This document shows, piece by piece, positions 34,224-42,500 of a stretch of 64,000 nucleotides of DNA. Numbering within the stretch: position 1 is the stretch's first letter; the number at the start of each line of letters is the position of its first letter. The stretch is from Roseateles sp. YR242 (GTDB taxonomy: Bacteria > Pseudomonadota > Gammaproteobacteria > Burkholderiales > Burkholderiaceae_C), in contig NZ_FOAV01000001.1 in NCBI RefSeq assembly GCF_900109745.1, positions 186,001 to 250,000 of the forward strand, written 5' to 3'. A program made the position numbers and the translations under genes. The notes beneath the pieces were generated by a model, which had not been told where the DNA came from, did not search any database, and was given only the letters and a program-made list of their open reading frames with translations.

Positions 34224-34877
34224 ATGGCCATCACCGCTACCCCGACCCCCGGCGCCGGACTCGTCTCGCCCAAGGACCACACGCTGATCCTGATCGACTT
34301 CCAGTCGCAAATGTCGTTCGCCACGAAGTCGATCGATGCGGTCGAGCTGCGCAACAACGCCGCCCTGATCTCCAACGCGGCGGCGGGCTTCAAGGTGCCG
34401 ACCATCCTGACCACCGTCGCCGAAAAGAGCTTCTCCGGCCCAATGTACGAGGAGATCACCTCCGCCTTCCCCGGCCAGGAACTGATCGACCGCACCTCCA
34501 TGAACACCTGGGAAGACGCCAACGTCATCAAGGTGGTGAACGCCATCGGCAAGCAACGCATCGTGCTGGCGGGCCTGTGGACCTCCGTGTGCATCGTCGG
34601 CCCGGCCCTGTCGGCCATCGAGCAGGGTTTCGAGGTCTACGTGATCACCGACGCCTGCGGCGACGTTTCCACCGAAGCCCATGAGCGTGCCGTGCAGCGC
34701 ATGGTGCAGGCGGGTGCCCGCCCGATGACCTCCCTGCAGTACCTGCTGGAGCTGCAACGTGACTGGGCCCGCACCGAGAGCTACGACATGACGACCGGCA
34801 TTGCCAAGAAGTTCGGCGGCGCCTATGGCCTGGGCATCACCTACGCCAAGACCATGTTCAACGCCCACGAGGGCTGA
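34224..34877 (+). CDS. isochorismatase-family (YcaC-like) hydrolase
   Basis: 217 residues from the ATG at 34224. Cysteine-hydrolase motifs: catalytic Asp in TLILIDFQSQM, Lys of the VAEKSFSGPM region, and the nucleophile Cys in LAGLWTSVCIVGPALSAIEQGFEVYVITDACGD. This is the YcaC subgroup, whose substrate is unknown. It heads a plus-strand set (XapX, amidohydrolase, DoxX) divergent from the LuxR-type regulator. Confidence 0.9.
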   Translation: MAITATPTPGAGLVSPKDHTLILIDFQSQMSFATKSIDAVELRNNAALISNAAAGFKVPTILTTVAEKSFSGPMYEEITSAFPGQELIDRTSMNTWEDANVIKVVNAIGKQRIVLAGLWTSVCIVGPALSAIEQGFEVYVITDACGDVSTEAHERAVQRMVQAGARPMTSLQYLLELQRDWARTESYDMTTGIAKKFGGAYGLGITYAKTMFNAHEG

Positions 34878-34878
34878 A

Positions 34879-34917
34879 CGCTCCCCTGCCGGCTGACGCC
34901 GGCCTCCTCAGGGAGCG
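34879..34917 (+). terminator. hairpin downstream of the YcaC-like gene
   Basis: Outer arms CGCTCCC / GGGAGCG enclose an inner dyad GCCGGC-TGAC-GCCGGC right after the stop codon. No T-run follows, so it may be a partial terminator before the XapX gene. Confidence 0.5.
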
Positions 34918-35049
34918 AATCCGGTGGACCTGGCAGCGCCGGTTCCACGGGTTGCTTGAGGAAGCCCCGGAGGCGCTGGGCGCCACGGGGCGCTTGCGAT
35001 GCGGTGCTGTGATGCAGCGCAAGACTTTTTTCTGGTCGAGGTGTGTTTG

Positions 35050-35355
35050 ATGAAACCTTATCTGGTGTCGCTGGCCGTCGGCCTGCTGGTGGGCGTGATC
35101 TACGCCTTGTTCAACGTGCGCTCGCCCGCGCCGCCGGTGATTGCGCTGGTGGGCCTGCTGGGCATCCTGGTGGGTGAGCAGTTGCCCCCGCTGGTGAAGA
35201 AGATGGTCCAGCGCGACCCGTCCACCCAGGTATCCTGGCTGCAGCACCAGGTGAAGCCGCACATGTTCGGCCAACTGCCCAAGTGCGCGGATGTCCCCCC
35301 CACACCCACGGTCGCTTCGGCGGCCGCTTCCACTGCGGAGATCCGTCATGGCTGA
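35050..35355 (+). CDS. XapX-domain small membrane protein
   Basis: 101 residues from the ATG at 35050. Two membrane helices (YLVSLAVGLLVGVIYALFNVRSPAPP and VIALVGLLGILVGEQL) form the XapX domain, whose function is unknown. A soluble tail with KPHMFGQLPKC and an Ala/Thr-rich end follows. Its stop overlaps the amidohydrolase start by eight bases. Small XapX proteins are commonly encoded beside amidohydrolases and YcaC-like hydrolases, as here. Confidence 0.85.
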   Translation: MKPYLVSLAVGLLVGVIYALFNVRSPAPPVIALVGLLGILVGEQLPPLVKKMVQRDPSTQVSWLQHQVKPHMFGQLPKCADVPPTPTVASAAASTAEIRHG

Positions 35356-37240
35356 AGCCTCCACCGTCCACGCCGATCTGATCCTGCACCGCGGCCTGTT
35401 CACCACGCTCAATCGCGCGCAACCCACGGCCCAGGCCGTGGCCATCAAGGACGGCCGCTTCCTCAAGGTGGGCCATGACCAGGAGGTGATGGCCCATGCC
35501 GGCCCCCGCACCAAGGTCATCGACCTGCGCGGCAAGCGCGCCCTGCCCGGCCTGATCGACAACCACCTGCACATCATCCGCGGTGGCCTCAACTTCAACA
35601 TGGAGCTGCGCTGGGACGGCGTGCGCTCGCTGGCCGATGCCATGGGCATGCTCAAGCGCCAGGTGGACATCACGCCCGCGCCGCAATGGGTGCGTGTGGT
35701 GGGTGGCTTCACCGAGCACCAGTTTGCCGAGAAGCGTCTGCCGACGCTGGAAGAACTCAACGCCGTGGCGCCCGATACGCCGGTGTTCATCCTCCATCTG
35801 TACGACCGGGCGCTGCTCAACGCCGCCGCGCTGCGCGCCGTCGGCTACACCAAGGACACGCCCGAGCCGCCGGGCGGCCAGATCACCCGTGACAGTCAGG
35901 GCAACCCCACCGGCCTGCTGCTGGCCAAGCCCAACGCCGCCATCCTGTACGCCACGCTGGCCAAGGGCCCCAAGCTGCCCCTGGAATACCAGGTCAACAG
36001 CACCCGCCTGTTCATGCGCGAGCTCAACCGCCTGGGCATCACTGGCGCCATCGACGCGGGCGGCGGTTTCCAGAACTATCCGGACGACTACGAAGTCATC
36101 GAGCAACTGGCCAAGGATCAGTTGCTGACCATCCGCCTGGCCTACAACCTGTTCACGCAAAAGCCCAAGCAGGAGAAGGATGACTTCCTGCGCTGGACGC
36201 AGGAGTCCAAGTACAAGCAGGGCGACGACTACTTCCGCCACAACGGTGCCGGCGAGATGCTGGTGTTCTCCGCCGCCGACTTCGAGGACTTCCGTGTCGA
36301 GCGCCCGGACATGCCACCCGAAATGGAAGGCGACCTGGAAGGCGTGGTGCGCATCCTGGCGGAGAACCGCTGGCCGTGGCGCATGCACGCCACCTATGAC
36401 GAAACCATCAGCCGCGCGCTGGATGTGTTCGAAAAGGTCAACCAGGACATCCCTCTGGAAGGCCTGAACTGGTTCTTCGACCACGCCGAAACCATCTCCG
36501 AAGCCTCGATGGACCGCATTGCGGCACTGGGCGGCGGCGTGGCCGTGCAGCACCGCATGGCCTACCAGGGCGAGTACTTCGTCGAACGCTACGGCGCGGG
36601 CGCGGCGGAAGCCACCCCGCCGGTGCGCAAGATGCTGGACAAGGGCCTGAAGGTCTCGGCCGGCACCGATGCCACGCGGGTGGCCTCCTACAACCCCTGG
36701 GTGTCGCTCGCCTGGCTGATCACCGGCAAGACGGTGGGTGGGCTGCAGCTCACGCCGCAACGCAACTGCCTGGATCGTGAGCAGGCGCTGCGCATGTGGA
36801 CCGAGAACGTCACCTGGTTCAGCAACGAGGAAGGCAAGAAGGGTCGCATCCAGGAAGGCATGCTGGCCGACGTGGTGGTGCCGGACCGCGATTTCTTCGC
36901 CTGCGCGGAGAGCGATATTGCCGGCACCTCGGCCTTGCTGACCGTGGTGGGCGGCAAGGTGGTTTGGGGTGCCGGTGAATTCACCTCCCATGACGAAACC
37001 GCACCGCCGCTGCCGTTGCCCGACTGGTCACCCGTGGGCCGATTCGGTGGTTACGCCGCCTGGGGCGACAAGGAAGGCCGCCCGCTGCAGGCGGCGATGA
37101 AGCGCAACCTGAGCTGTGACTGCGCCACCAGCTGTGGCGTGCACCAGCACAACCATGCCAAGTCCTGGGCCAGCAACGCGCCGGTGTCCGATCTGAAGAG
37201 CTTCTGGGGCGCGCTGGGCTGCGCGTGCTGGGCCGTATGA
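35348..37240 (+). CDS. amidohydrolase, YtcJ-like
   Basis: 630 residues from the ATG at 35348. N-terminal small beta domain, then the metal-binding HxH in LPGLIDNHLHIIRGG, later metal ligands in the HATYDE and FDHAET regions, and SAGTDATRVASYNPWVSLAWL near the end, as in YtcJ/exoenzyme-regulator amidohydrolases. No signal peptide. A C-terminal extension of about 70 residues contains a CDCATSCGVHQHNH cluster, unusual for the family and possibly metal binding. The stop overlaps the doxX-like start (ATGA). Substrate unknown. Confidence 0.9.
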   Translation: MAEASTVHADLILHRGLFTTLNRAQPTAQAVAIKDGRFLKVGHDQEVMAHAGPRTKVIDLRGKRALPGLIDNHLHIIRGGLNFNMELRWDGVRSLADAMGMLKRQVDITPAPQWVRVVGGFTEHQFAEKRLPTLEELNAVAPDTPVFILHLYDRALLNAAALRAVGYTKDTPEPPGGQITRDSQGNPTGLLLAKPNAAILYATLAKGPKLPLEYQVNSTRLFMRELNRLGITGAIDAGGGFQNYPDDYEVIEQLAKDQLLTIRLAYNLFTQKPKQEKDDFLRWTQESKYKQGDDYFRHNGAGEMLVFSAADFEDFRVERPDMPPEMEGDLEGVVRILAENRWPWRMHATYDETISRALDVFEKVNQDIPLEGLNWFFDHAETISEASMDRIAALGGGVAVQHRMAYQGEYFVERYGAGAAEATPPVRKMLDKGLKVSAGTDATRVASYNPWVSLAWLITGKTVGGLQLTPQRNCLDREQALRMWTENVTWFSNEEGKKGRIQEGMLADVVVPDRDFFACAESDIAGTSALLTVVGGKVVWGAGEFTSHDETAPPLPLPDWSPVGRFGGYAAWGDKEGRPLQAAMKRNLSCDCATSCGVHQHNHAKSWASNAPVSDLKSFWGALGCACWAV

Positions 37241-37698
37241 GCGCCGCGCTGTCAGACGTCACGGGCGCCACCGGACGGGGTACGCCCCGTGCCGGTGGCG
37301 TGAGTGGCGTGGTGCGCTGGATCGCCCTGCTGCTGCTGTGCGCCGCCTACCTGCAGGGCGGGCTGGTGAAGTTGTTCGACTTCCAGGGCGCCATCGGAGA
37401 GATGAACCACTTTGGCCTGGCTCCCGCGCCCTTGTTCGCCGGTCTGGTGATCGTGCTGGAGCTGGGCGCCTCGGCGCTCATCCTCAGCGGCCGTTGGCGC
37501 TGGCTCGGGGCCCTGGCCCTCGCGGCCTTCACGGCGGCGGCCACCTTCATGGCCAACCGCTACTGGGACGCCAGCGGGCAGGAGCGCTTCATGCTGATGA
37601 ACAGCTTCTTCGAGCATTGGGGCCTGGTGGGGGGCTTCCTCTATGTGGCCTGGGCCGATTGGCAGGAGCGGCGCGCCGCCGCCCATGTCCCCCACTAG
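37237..37698 (+). CDS. DoxX-family membrane protein
   Basis: 153 residues starting at the ATG overlapping the preceding stop. Four membrane helices; the DoxX signature is LLLCAAYLQGGLVKLFDFQGAIGEMNHFGL, followed by VIVLELGASALILSGRWRWLGALAL. It is the last gene of the YcaC/XapX/amidohydrolase set and translationally coupled to it. DoxX proteins are linked to redox or thiol stress in some bacteria; the role here is open. Confidence 0.9.
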   Translation: MSAALSDVTGATGRGTPRAGGVSGVVRWIALLLLCAAYLQGGLVKLFDFQGAIGEMNHFGLAPAPLFAGLVIVLELGASALILSGRWRWLGALALAAFTAAATFMANRYWDASGQERFMLMNSFFEHWGLVGGFLYVAWADWQERRAAAHVPH

Positions 37699-37708
37699 CC
37701 TCTCTAGC

Positions 37709-37741
37709 GAACCTCTGCATCACGCCTCGCGACCGAGGTTC
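37709..37741. repeat. dispersed palindromic intergenic repeat, copy B
   Basis: GAACCTC...GAGGTTC arms enclose CTGCATCACGCCTCGCGACC. It lies 11 bases after the doxX-like stop. Best-preserved copy of the element; the core matches copies C and D. Confidence 0.75.
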
Positions 37742-37920
37742 CCTAGCCCTGAATCACCACCCGCCTGTTGAGTTTTATCAACTTGCCGGCCGGTTTCCCC
37801 ACCAGAGGGAGACCGGCCCTGCCAGTCCGGTCGGCGCTGTCGCCCTCCTCAGGGAGATGAGCCGCGCACCGTTCCTGGGCAGGATGACGGTTCGATGACC
37901 GCCAGCGGCGCAAGGACTTC

Positions 37921-38721
37921 ATGAGCAGCACCCCTCCTCCCCCCCCTGATCCAACTCGCCCCGATGAATCAGGACACCTGAGCGACGCCGTTGGCGCGAC
38001 GAAACCGCCCGTCACCGCCCTTTTCAACCACCTGCTGCCCTTGCCTGACGGCCGCCCCGGCACGCTGAATGGGTATCTGGCACGCGCCAAGGATCCGGCG
38101 GCGCCGGGGGTCGTGGTCATCCAGGAGATGCTGGGCGTCAACGCCGACATGCGCCAGGTCTGCGACCATCTGGCCGAACAGGGCTTTCATGCCCTGTGCC
38201 CCGACCTCTACTGGCGCCTGCGGCCCGGCGTGGTGTTTTCGGAGCACGACGCCAGCGAACGTCAGGACGCCCTGGCGCTGTCCCGCGCCTTTGATGTGGA
38301 CCAGGGGGTCAATGACCTGCAGCACGTCATGGATTGGCTGCGCCAGATGGATGGCCAGCCGCGCAAGGTGGGCTGCATCGGCTATTGCCTGGGTGGCCTG
38401 CTGAGCTACCGGGTGGCGGCCTGTTGCCGCTCGGATGCGGCCGTCGTGTACTACGGGGCCGGTATCGAGCGTTATCTGGACGAAGCGGGTACCGTGGCCT
38501 GCCCCTTGATGATCCATCTGGCGGCGCATGACGAGTTCATCCCGCCATCGACCCAGGCCATCCTGACCCGGTCGCTGGCGCCGCTGCCCACCGTGGCGCT
38601 GCACCTCTACCGCGAAGCGCGCCACGGTTTTGCGCGCCGCGGGGGCCGCCATTTCGACCCGGTCGCGGCCGAACTGGCTGACGCCCGAAGCCTCCAGTTC
38701 CTGCGCAAGTATCTGCACTAA
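37921..38721 (+). CDS. dienelactone hydrolase family protein
   Basis: 266 residues. Alpha/beta hydrolase with the dienelactone hydrolase triad: nucleophile Cys in GCIGYCLGG, Asp in LAAHDEFIPP, His in REARHGFARRG. An N-terminal Pro-rich stretch precedes the fold. Cytoplasmic, with no signal peptide. An AAGGA site lies close to the ATG. Family members open lactone rings in aromatic degradation or act as general carboxylesterases. No pathway genes surround it, so the substrate is unknown. Confidence 0.92.
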   Translation: MSSTPPPPPDPTRPDESGHLSDAVGATKPPVTALFNHLLPLPDGRPGTLNGYLARAKDPAAPGVVVIQEMLGVNADMRQVCDHLAEQGFHALCPDLYWRLRPGVVFSEHDASERQDALALSRAFDVDQGVNDLQHVMDWLRQMDGQPRKVGCIGYCLGGLLSYRVAACCRSDAAVVYYGAGIERYLDEAGTVACPLMIHLAAHDEFIPPSTQAILTRSLAPLPTVALHLYREARHGFARRGGRHFDPVAAELADARSLQFLRKYLH

Positions 38722-38759
38722 GGCAGGCTCTGCATCACTCCCGCGGCCGAGGTGGCCTT
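38720..38759. repeat. dispersed palindromic intergenic repeat, copy C
   Basis: AAGGC...GCCTT arms around CTCTGCATCACTCCCGCGGC. It begins at the stop codon of the dienelactone hydrolase gene. The core CTGCATCAC..C.CGCGG.CGAGG matches copies B and D. Confidence 0.7.
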
Positions 38760-39021
38760 GATTCGGGATGGGGGCGCAAGGCGCAAACCACTTCGACCCA
38801 TTGATTCACCGCCGTCCCCCCTTTTTTGTTGAGCCGGGAGCCCCATCTCCTGGGAGCGCCGCCCGCCATCTCCCTTTCGAGGCACCCCCAGCGCCCCCGG
38901 GTGATTCACCACGCCGGTGGCAGACCCCGGGGCTTCTGGGTACATTCGTCAGGTTTCGGATGGCGGGCGGCTTGCCTATGGGGGCGAGGCCTGCCCCCTT
39001 CTTTTATCCCTGGAGTCCGCC

Positions 39022-41124
39022 ATGTCTCGCAAGACCCCTATCGAGCGCTATCGCAACATTGGTATTTCGGCTCACATCGACGCCGGCAAGACCACCACCA
39101 CCGAGCGCATCCTGTTCTACACCGGGGTCAATCACAAGATCGGCGAGGTGCATGACGGCGCCGCCACCATGGACTGGATGGAGCAGGAACAGGAACGCGG
39201 CATCACCATCACGTCGGCCGCCACCACCTGCTTCTGGAAGGGCATGGACCTGTCCCTGCCCGAACACCGCATCAACATCATCGACACCCCGGGGCACGTG
39301 GACTTCACCATCGAGGTGGAACGTTCCATGCGGGTGCTGGACGGCGCGGTGATGGTGTATGACTCGGTCGGTGGCGTGCAGCCGCAATCCGAGACCGTCT
39401 GGCGCCAGGCCAACAAGTACAAGGTGCCTCGCCTGGCGTTTGTGAACAAGATGGACCGCGTGGGCGCGGACTTCTTCCGCGTGCGCCAGATGATGGTGGA
39501 CCGCCTGCGCGCCAACCCGGTGCCTATCGTGCTGCCTATCGGTGCCGAAGACCAGTTCAAGGGCGTGATCGACCTGCTGAAGATGAAGGCCATCATCTGG
39601 GACGAAGCCTCCCAGGGCATGAAGTTCAGCTACGAGGAGATTCCCGCCGAGCTTCGCACCCAGGCGCAAGAGTGGCGCGAGAAGATGGTCGAGGCTGCCG
39701 CGGAGGCGGACGAGAGCATCATGAACAAGTATCTCGAGTCCGGTGAACTGACCGAAGAAGAGATCAAGAAGGCCATCCGCCAGCGCACCATCGCTGGCGA
39801 GATCCAGCCCATGCTGTGCGGCACCGCCTTCAAGAACAAGGGCGTGCAGCGCATGCTGGATGCGGTCATCGACTTCATGCCGTCGCCGCTGGACATTGCA
39901 CCGGTGTCGGGCACGGACGATGACGATCAGCCGGTCATTCGCCACCGCACGGATGAGGAGAAGTTCTCGGCGTTGGCCTTCAAGCTGATGACCGACCCCT
40001 ATGTGGGCCAGCTCACTTTCGTGCGGGTGTATTCGGGCATCCTGAAGTCGGGGGACTCGGTCTACAACCCCACCCGTGGCAAGAAGGAGCGTATTGGCCG
40101 GATCCTGCAGATGCACGCCAACCAGCGTGAGGAAATCAAGGAAATTCTGGCGGGTGACATTGCCGCCTGCGTGGGCCTGAAGGACGTCACCACGGGCGAA
40201 ACCCTGTGCGACCCCGAAGCCATCATCACGCTGGAGAAGATGGTGTTCCCGGAGCCGGTGATCTCGCAGGCGGTCGAGCCCAAGACCAAGGCCGACCAGG
40301 AAAAGATGGGCCTGGCGCTGGGCCGCCTCGCGGCGGAAGACCCGTCGTTCCGTGTGCGCACGGACGAGGAATCGGGCCAGACCATCATTTCCGGCATGGG
40401 CGAACTTCACCTGGAAATCATCGTGGACCGCATGAAGCGCGAGTTCAGCGTGGAAGCCAATGTGGGCAAGCCGCAGGTGGCCTACCGCGAGACGGTGCGC
40501 AAATCGGTCACCGATGTGGAAGGCAAGTTCGTGCGCCAGTCCGGCGGCAAGGGCCAGTACGGTCACGTCGTGTTCTCGCTGGACCCGCAGGAGGCTGGCA
40601 AGGGCTTCGAGTTCGTGGACGCCACCAAGGGCGGCGTCGTGCCGCGCGAGTACATCCCCGCAGTGGAAAAGGGCGTCATCGACACCCTGCCGAACGGCGT
40701 GCTGGCCGGCTACCCGGTCGTGGACGTGAAGGTCACGCTGACCTTCGGTTCCTACCACGATGTGGACTCGAACGAAAACGCCTTCAAGATGGCCGCATCG
40801 ATGGGCTTCAAGGAAGCCTGCCGCCGTGCCAACCCGGTCATCCTGGAGCCGATGATGGCGGTGGAGGTCGAGACGCCTGAGGACTATGCCGGCACGGTGA
40901 TGGGCGATCTGTCCTCACGCCGCGGCATGGTGCAGGGCATGGACGACATGATCGGTGGTGGCAAGATCATCAAGGCGGAGGTGCCGCTGTCCGAGATGTT
41001 CGGTTATTCCACGTCGCTGCGTTCCGCGACGCAGGGGCGTGCCACGTACACGATGGAGTTCAAGCATTATTCGGAAGCGCCGAAGAATGTGGCGGATGCG
41101 ATTGTGACGTCGCGGGCGAAGTAA
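39022..41124 (+). CDS. fusA: translation elongation factor G
   Basis: 700 residues from the ATG at 39022 (GGAG site at six bases). GTPase motifs: G1 [10 protein letters not shown]2 [11 protein letters not shown]3 DTPGHVDF, G4 NKMD. Domain II begins near [18 protein letters not shown], and domain IV contains [14 protein letters not shown]. It drives ribosomal translocation. It stands alone here, away from the str operon (no rpsG or tuf adjacent), with its own terminator. So this may be a second fusA copy, as many Burkholderiales have. Confidence 0.97.
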   Translation: MSRKTPIERYRNIGISAHIDAGKTTTTERILFYTGVNHKIGEVHDGAATMDWMEQEQERGITITSAATTCFWKGMDLSLPEHRINIIDTPGHVDFTIEVERSMRVLDGAVMVYDSVGGVQPQSETVWRQANKYKVPRLAFVNKMDRVGADFFRVRQMMVDRLRANPVPIVLPIGAEDQFKGVIDLLKMKAIIWDEASQGMKFSYEEIPAELRTQAQEWREKMVEAAAEADESIMNKYLESGELTEEEIKKAIRQRTIAGEIQPMLCGTAFKNKGVQRMLDAVIDFMPSPLDIAPVSGTDDDDQPVIRHRTDEEKFSALAFKLMTDPYVGQLTFVRVYSGILKSGDSVYNPTRGKKERIGRILQMHANQREEIKEILAGDIAACVGLKDVTTGETLCDPEAIITLEKMVFPEPVISQAVEPKTKADQEKMGLALGRLAAEDPSFRVRTDEESGQTIISGMGELHLEIIVDRMKREFSVEANVGKPQVAYRETVRKSVTDVEGKFVRQSGGKGQYGHVVFSLDPQEAGKGFEFVDATKGGVVPREYIPAVEKGVIDTLPNGVLAGYPVVDVKVTLTFGSYHDVDSNENAFKMAASMGFKEACRRANPVILEPMMAVEVETPEDYAGTVMGDLSSRRGMVQGMDDMIGGGKIIKAEVPLSEMFGYSTSLRSATQGRATYTMEFKHYSEAPKNVADAIVTSRAK

Positions 41125-41130
41125 ACCGAC

Positions 41131-41164
41131 GCAGACCGGCAAGCTCCGCAGACCGGCAAGCTCC
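41131..41164. repeat. 17-bp direct repeat, two units
   Basis: GCAGACCGGCAAGCTCC is repeated twice without a gap between the fusA stop and its terminator. Probably a slippage duplication. Confidence 0.8.
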
Positions 41165-41170
41165 GCAGAA

Positions 41171-41205
41171 GGGAGCGCCTCCACAGGCGCTCCCTTTTTT
41201 ATTTT
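41171..41205 (+). terminator. intrinsic terminator of fusA
   Basis: Ten-base stem GGGAGCGCCT-CCAC-AGGCGCTCCC followed by TTTTTTATTTT. Textbook Rho-independent terminator, 46 bases after the stop codon. Confidence 0.95.
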
Positions 41206-41269
41206 CCGGCGCAAGACCCGGCACCGCATCACCTGCGTGCCGGGCCCTGGCCAGCCAGGTTGGCAGCGA

Positions 41270-42007
41270 TCAGCTCAGGTCGCAGCCGCTGGGGGTGGCC
41301 CAGGTGGTGCTGGGCTTCATGGCCTTGACGGTGGAGGTGGCCGTGATGCCGACATTGCTGGCACCGACCAGCGATTCCAGCTGGCTGATGCTGACGATGT
41401 AGCTGTCCAGCGTGCCCAGATTGGCACTGTTCGGGATGTACCAGCTGATGGCCTTGGTGGCGCCGGTGGTGGTGTCCGTCGTGATGATGGTCTTCCAGAA
41501 ATAGTCAGGCGTGCGGATGCCGTGGGACGACAGGAAGAAGTCATTGCTGGCATCGTTGTAGACCAGGCCGCCATACACGTACACCGTGGCCAGATCCCGA
41601 TAACACTCGGCCACGTTCTCGGCCTGCACCCAGATGCCCTGATTGAAACTGGAGACCTGCGGCACGATGTTGGTCATGTAGTTGGCCCGCTTGATGTAAG
41701 TGGTGCTGTAGTCCATGTGGTTGCTGGTGACCAGATGGCCACGGTCCCACCCTGTGGCCACGCTGGCATAGGAGGCCGTGGAAAGCTGGCCGTTGCAGCC
41801 GCTGGGCAGGTCGGGGTCCAGATAGAAGGTGGAAGGCCGGGCCGCACTGCCGGTGTCAGCGGTCAGCACATACTCGTAGCGAGTGGCCGCACGGTTGTCG
41901 CAATCGTAGGTGAGTGTGAATCCGCCTTTGGCCAATGTGACCGTGGTGGCGTTTGCGCAAATTGAAATAAATGAAAAAACGACCAGAAAGAAAAACTTGC
42001 GAGTCAT
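41270..42007 (-). CDS. secreted DNA/RNA non-specific endonuclease
   Basis: 245 residues from the ATG at 42007. Signal peptide TRKFFFLVVFSFISICANA. The NUC1-type active site is GWDRGHLVTSNHMD, with the catalytic His in DRGH, and a later metal-binding Asn in QVSSFNQGIW. Probably periplasmic or extracellular, for nutrient scavenging or defence against DNA. It is divergent from the rhamnogalacturonan lyase gene. Base composition is less GC-rich around its start. Confidence 0.92.
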   Translation of the reverse strand: MTRKFFFLVVFSFISICANATTVTLAKGGFTLTYDCDNRAATRYEYVLTADTGSAARPSTFYLDPDLPSGCNGQLSTASYASVATGWDRGHLVTSNHMDYSTTYIKRANYMTNIVPQVSSFNQGIWVQAENVAECYRDLATVYVYGGLVYNDASNDFFLSSHGIRTPDYFWKTIITTDTTTGATKAISWYIPNSANLGTLDSYIVSISQLESLVGASNVGITATSTVKAMKPSTTWATPSGCDLS

Positions 42008-42500
42008 GTCGATGCCTTGAAGAGTAGGTTTCTGAGAGACCTTCTTCGGTTGGCAAAGCCAGACGCGTGACGTCGCAATGTCGCGATCGATGATGGGGTA
42101 TCGACTGCATTCCCTCGCCCGAACGCCGCAAAGACACGAACACGTGTCGGCTTGACCACGGGCCGCCAATGACGACGTATGGCGTCATTGACGTGAGGGA
42201 CTGCCCCGGTTACCGGTCAGGTCGATGAGGCCAATCGTTTGCGAATGGCCGCAATTAAACATGCATGAGCCGTGCCAGTCGGGATAAACGTGTAGGTACG
42301 GTCCCGAGTCGCGAGATATATCTATTCATTCAATTCCCATTGCATTCCATGCAATGGCTTTCGGCAGTTGGGAAGGAATGACGCGGGCAATAACGAAATT
42401 CGCATGAGCCCGGCGTGATTTCTTATTTGCCAGGGCGGGCCTTGCAACGCGACCATCCGCAGCCCTGACCCGATGGTCACCACCTGCAAGGATCCCGCCC
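42008..42500. promoter_or_regulatory. divergent regulatory region with three inverted repeats
   Basis: 493 bases between the nuclease (minus) and the lyase (plus), AT-richer than the flanks. Three dyads are visible: GACACG-aaca-CGTGTC at 42133-42148, AATGACG-n8-CGTCATT at 42168-42189, and CATTGCAT-tcc-ATGCAATG at 42338-42356. The last lies next to AT-rich promoter-like sequence (AGATATATCT). They are operator candidates for the two divergent secreted enzymes. Confidence 0.6.

Noticed and set aside
34879-34917. Hairpin after the YcaC-like gene as another copy of the dispersed repeat
   Set aside because: The arms (CGCTCCC/GGGAGCG) and loop do not share the CTGCATCAC core, so it is treated as an independent hairpin.
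37200-38760. Closely spaced palindromes read as a CRISPR array
   Set aside because: The two copies lie about 1 kb apart with a gene between them, and other copies are scattered over 40 kb; no regular spacer structure and no cas genes.
39022-40758. Long minus-strand frame opposite fusA
   Set aside because: Antisense shadow; fusA has complete GTPase motifs, ribosome site and terminator.
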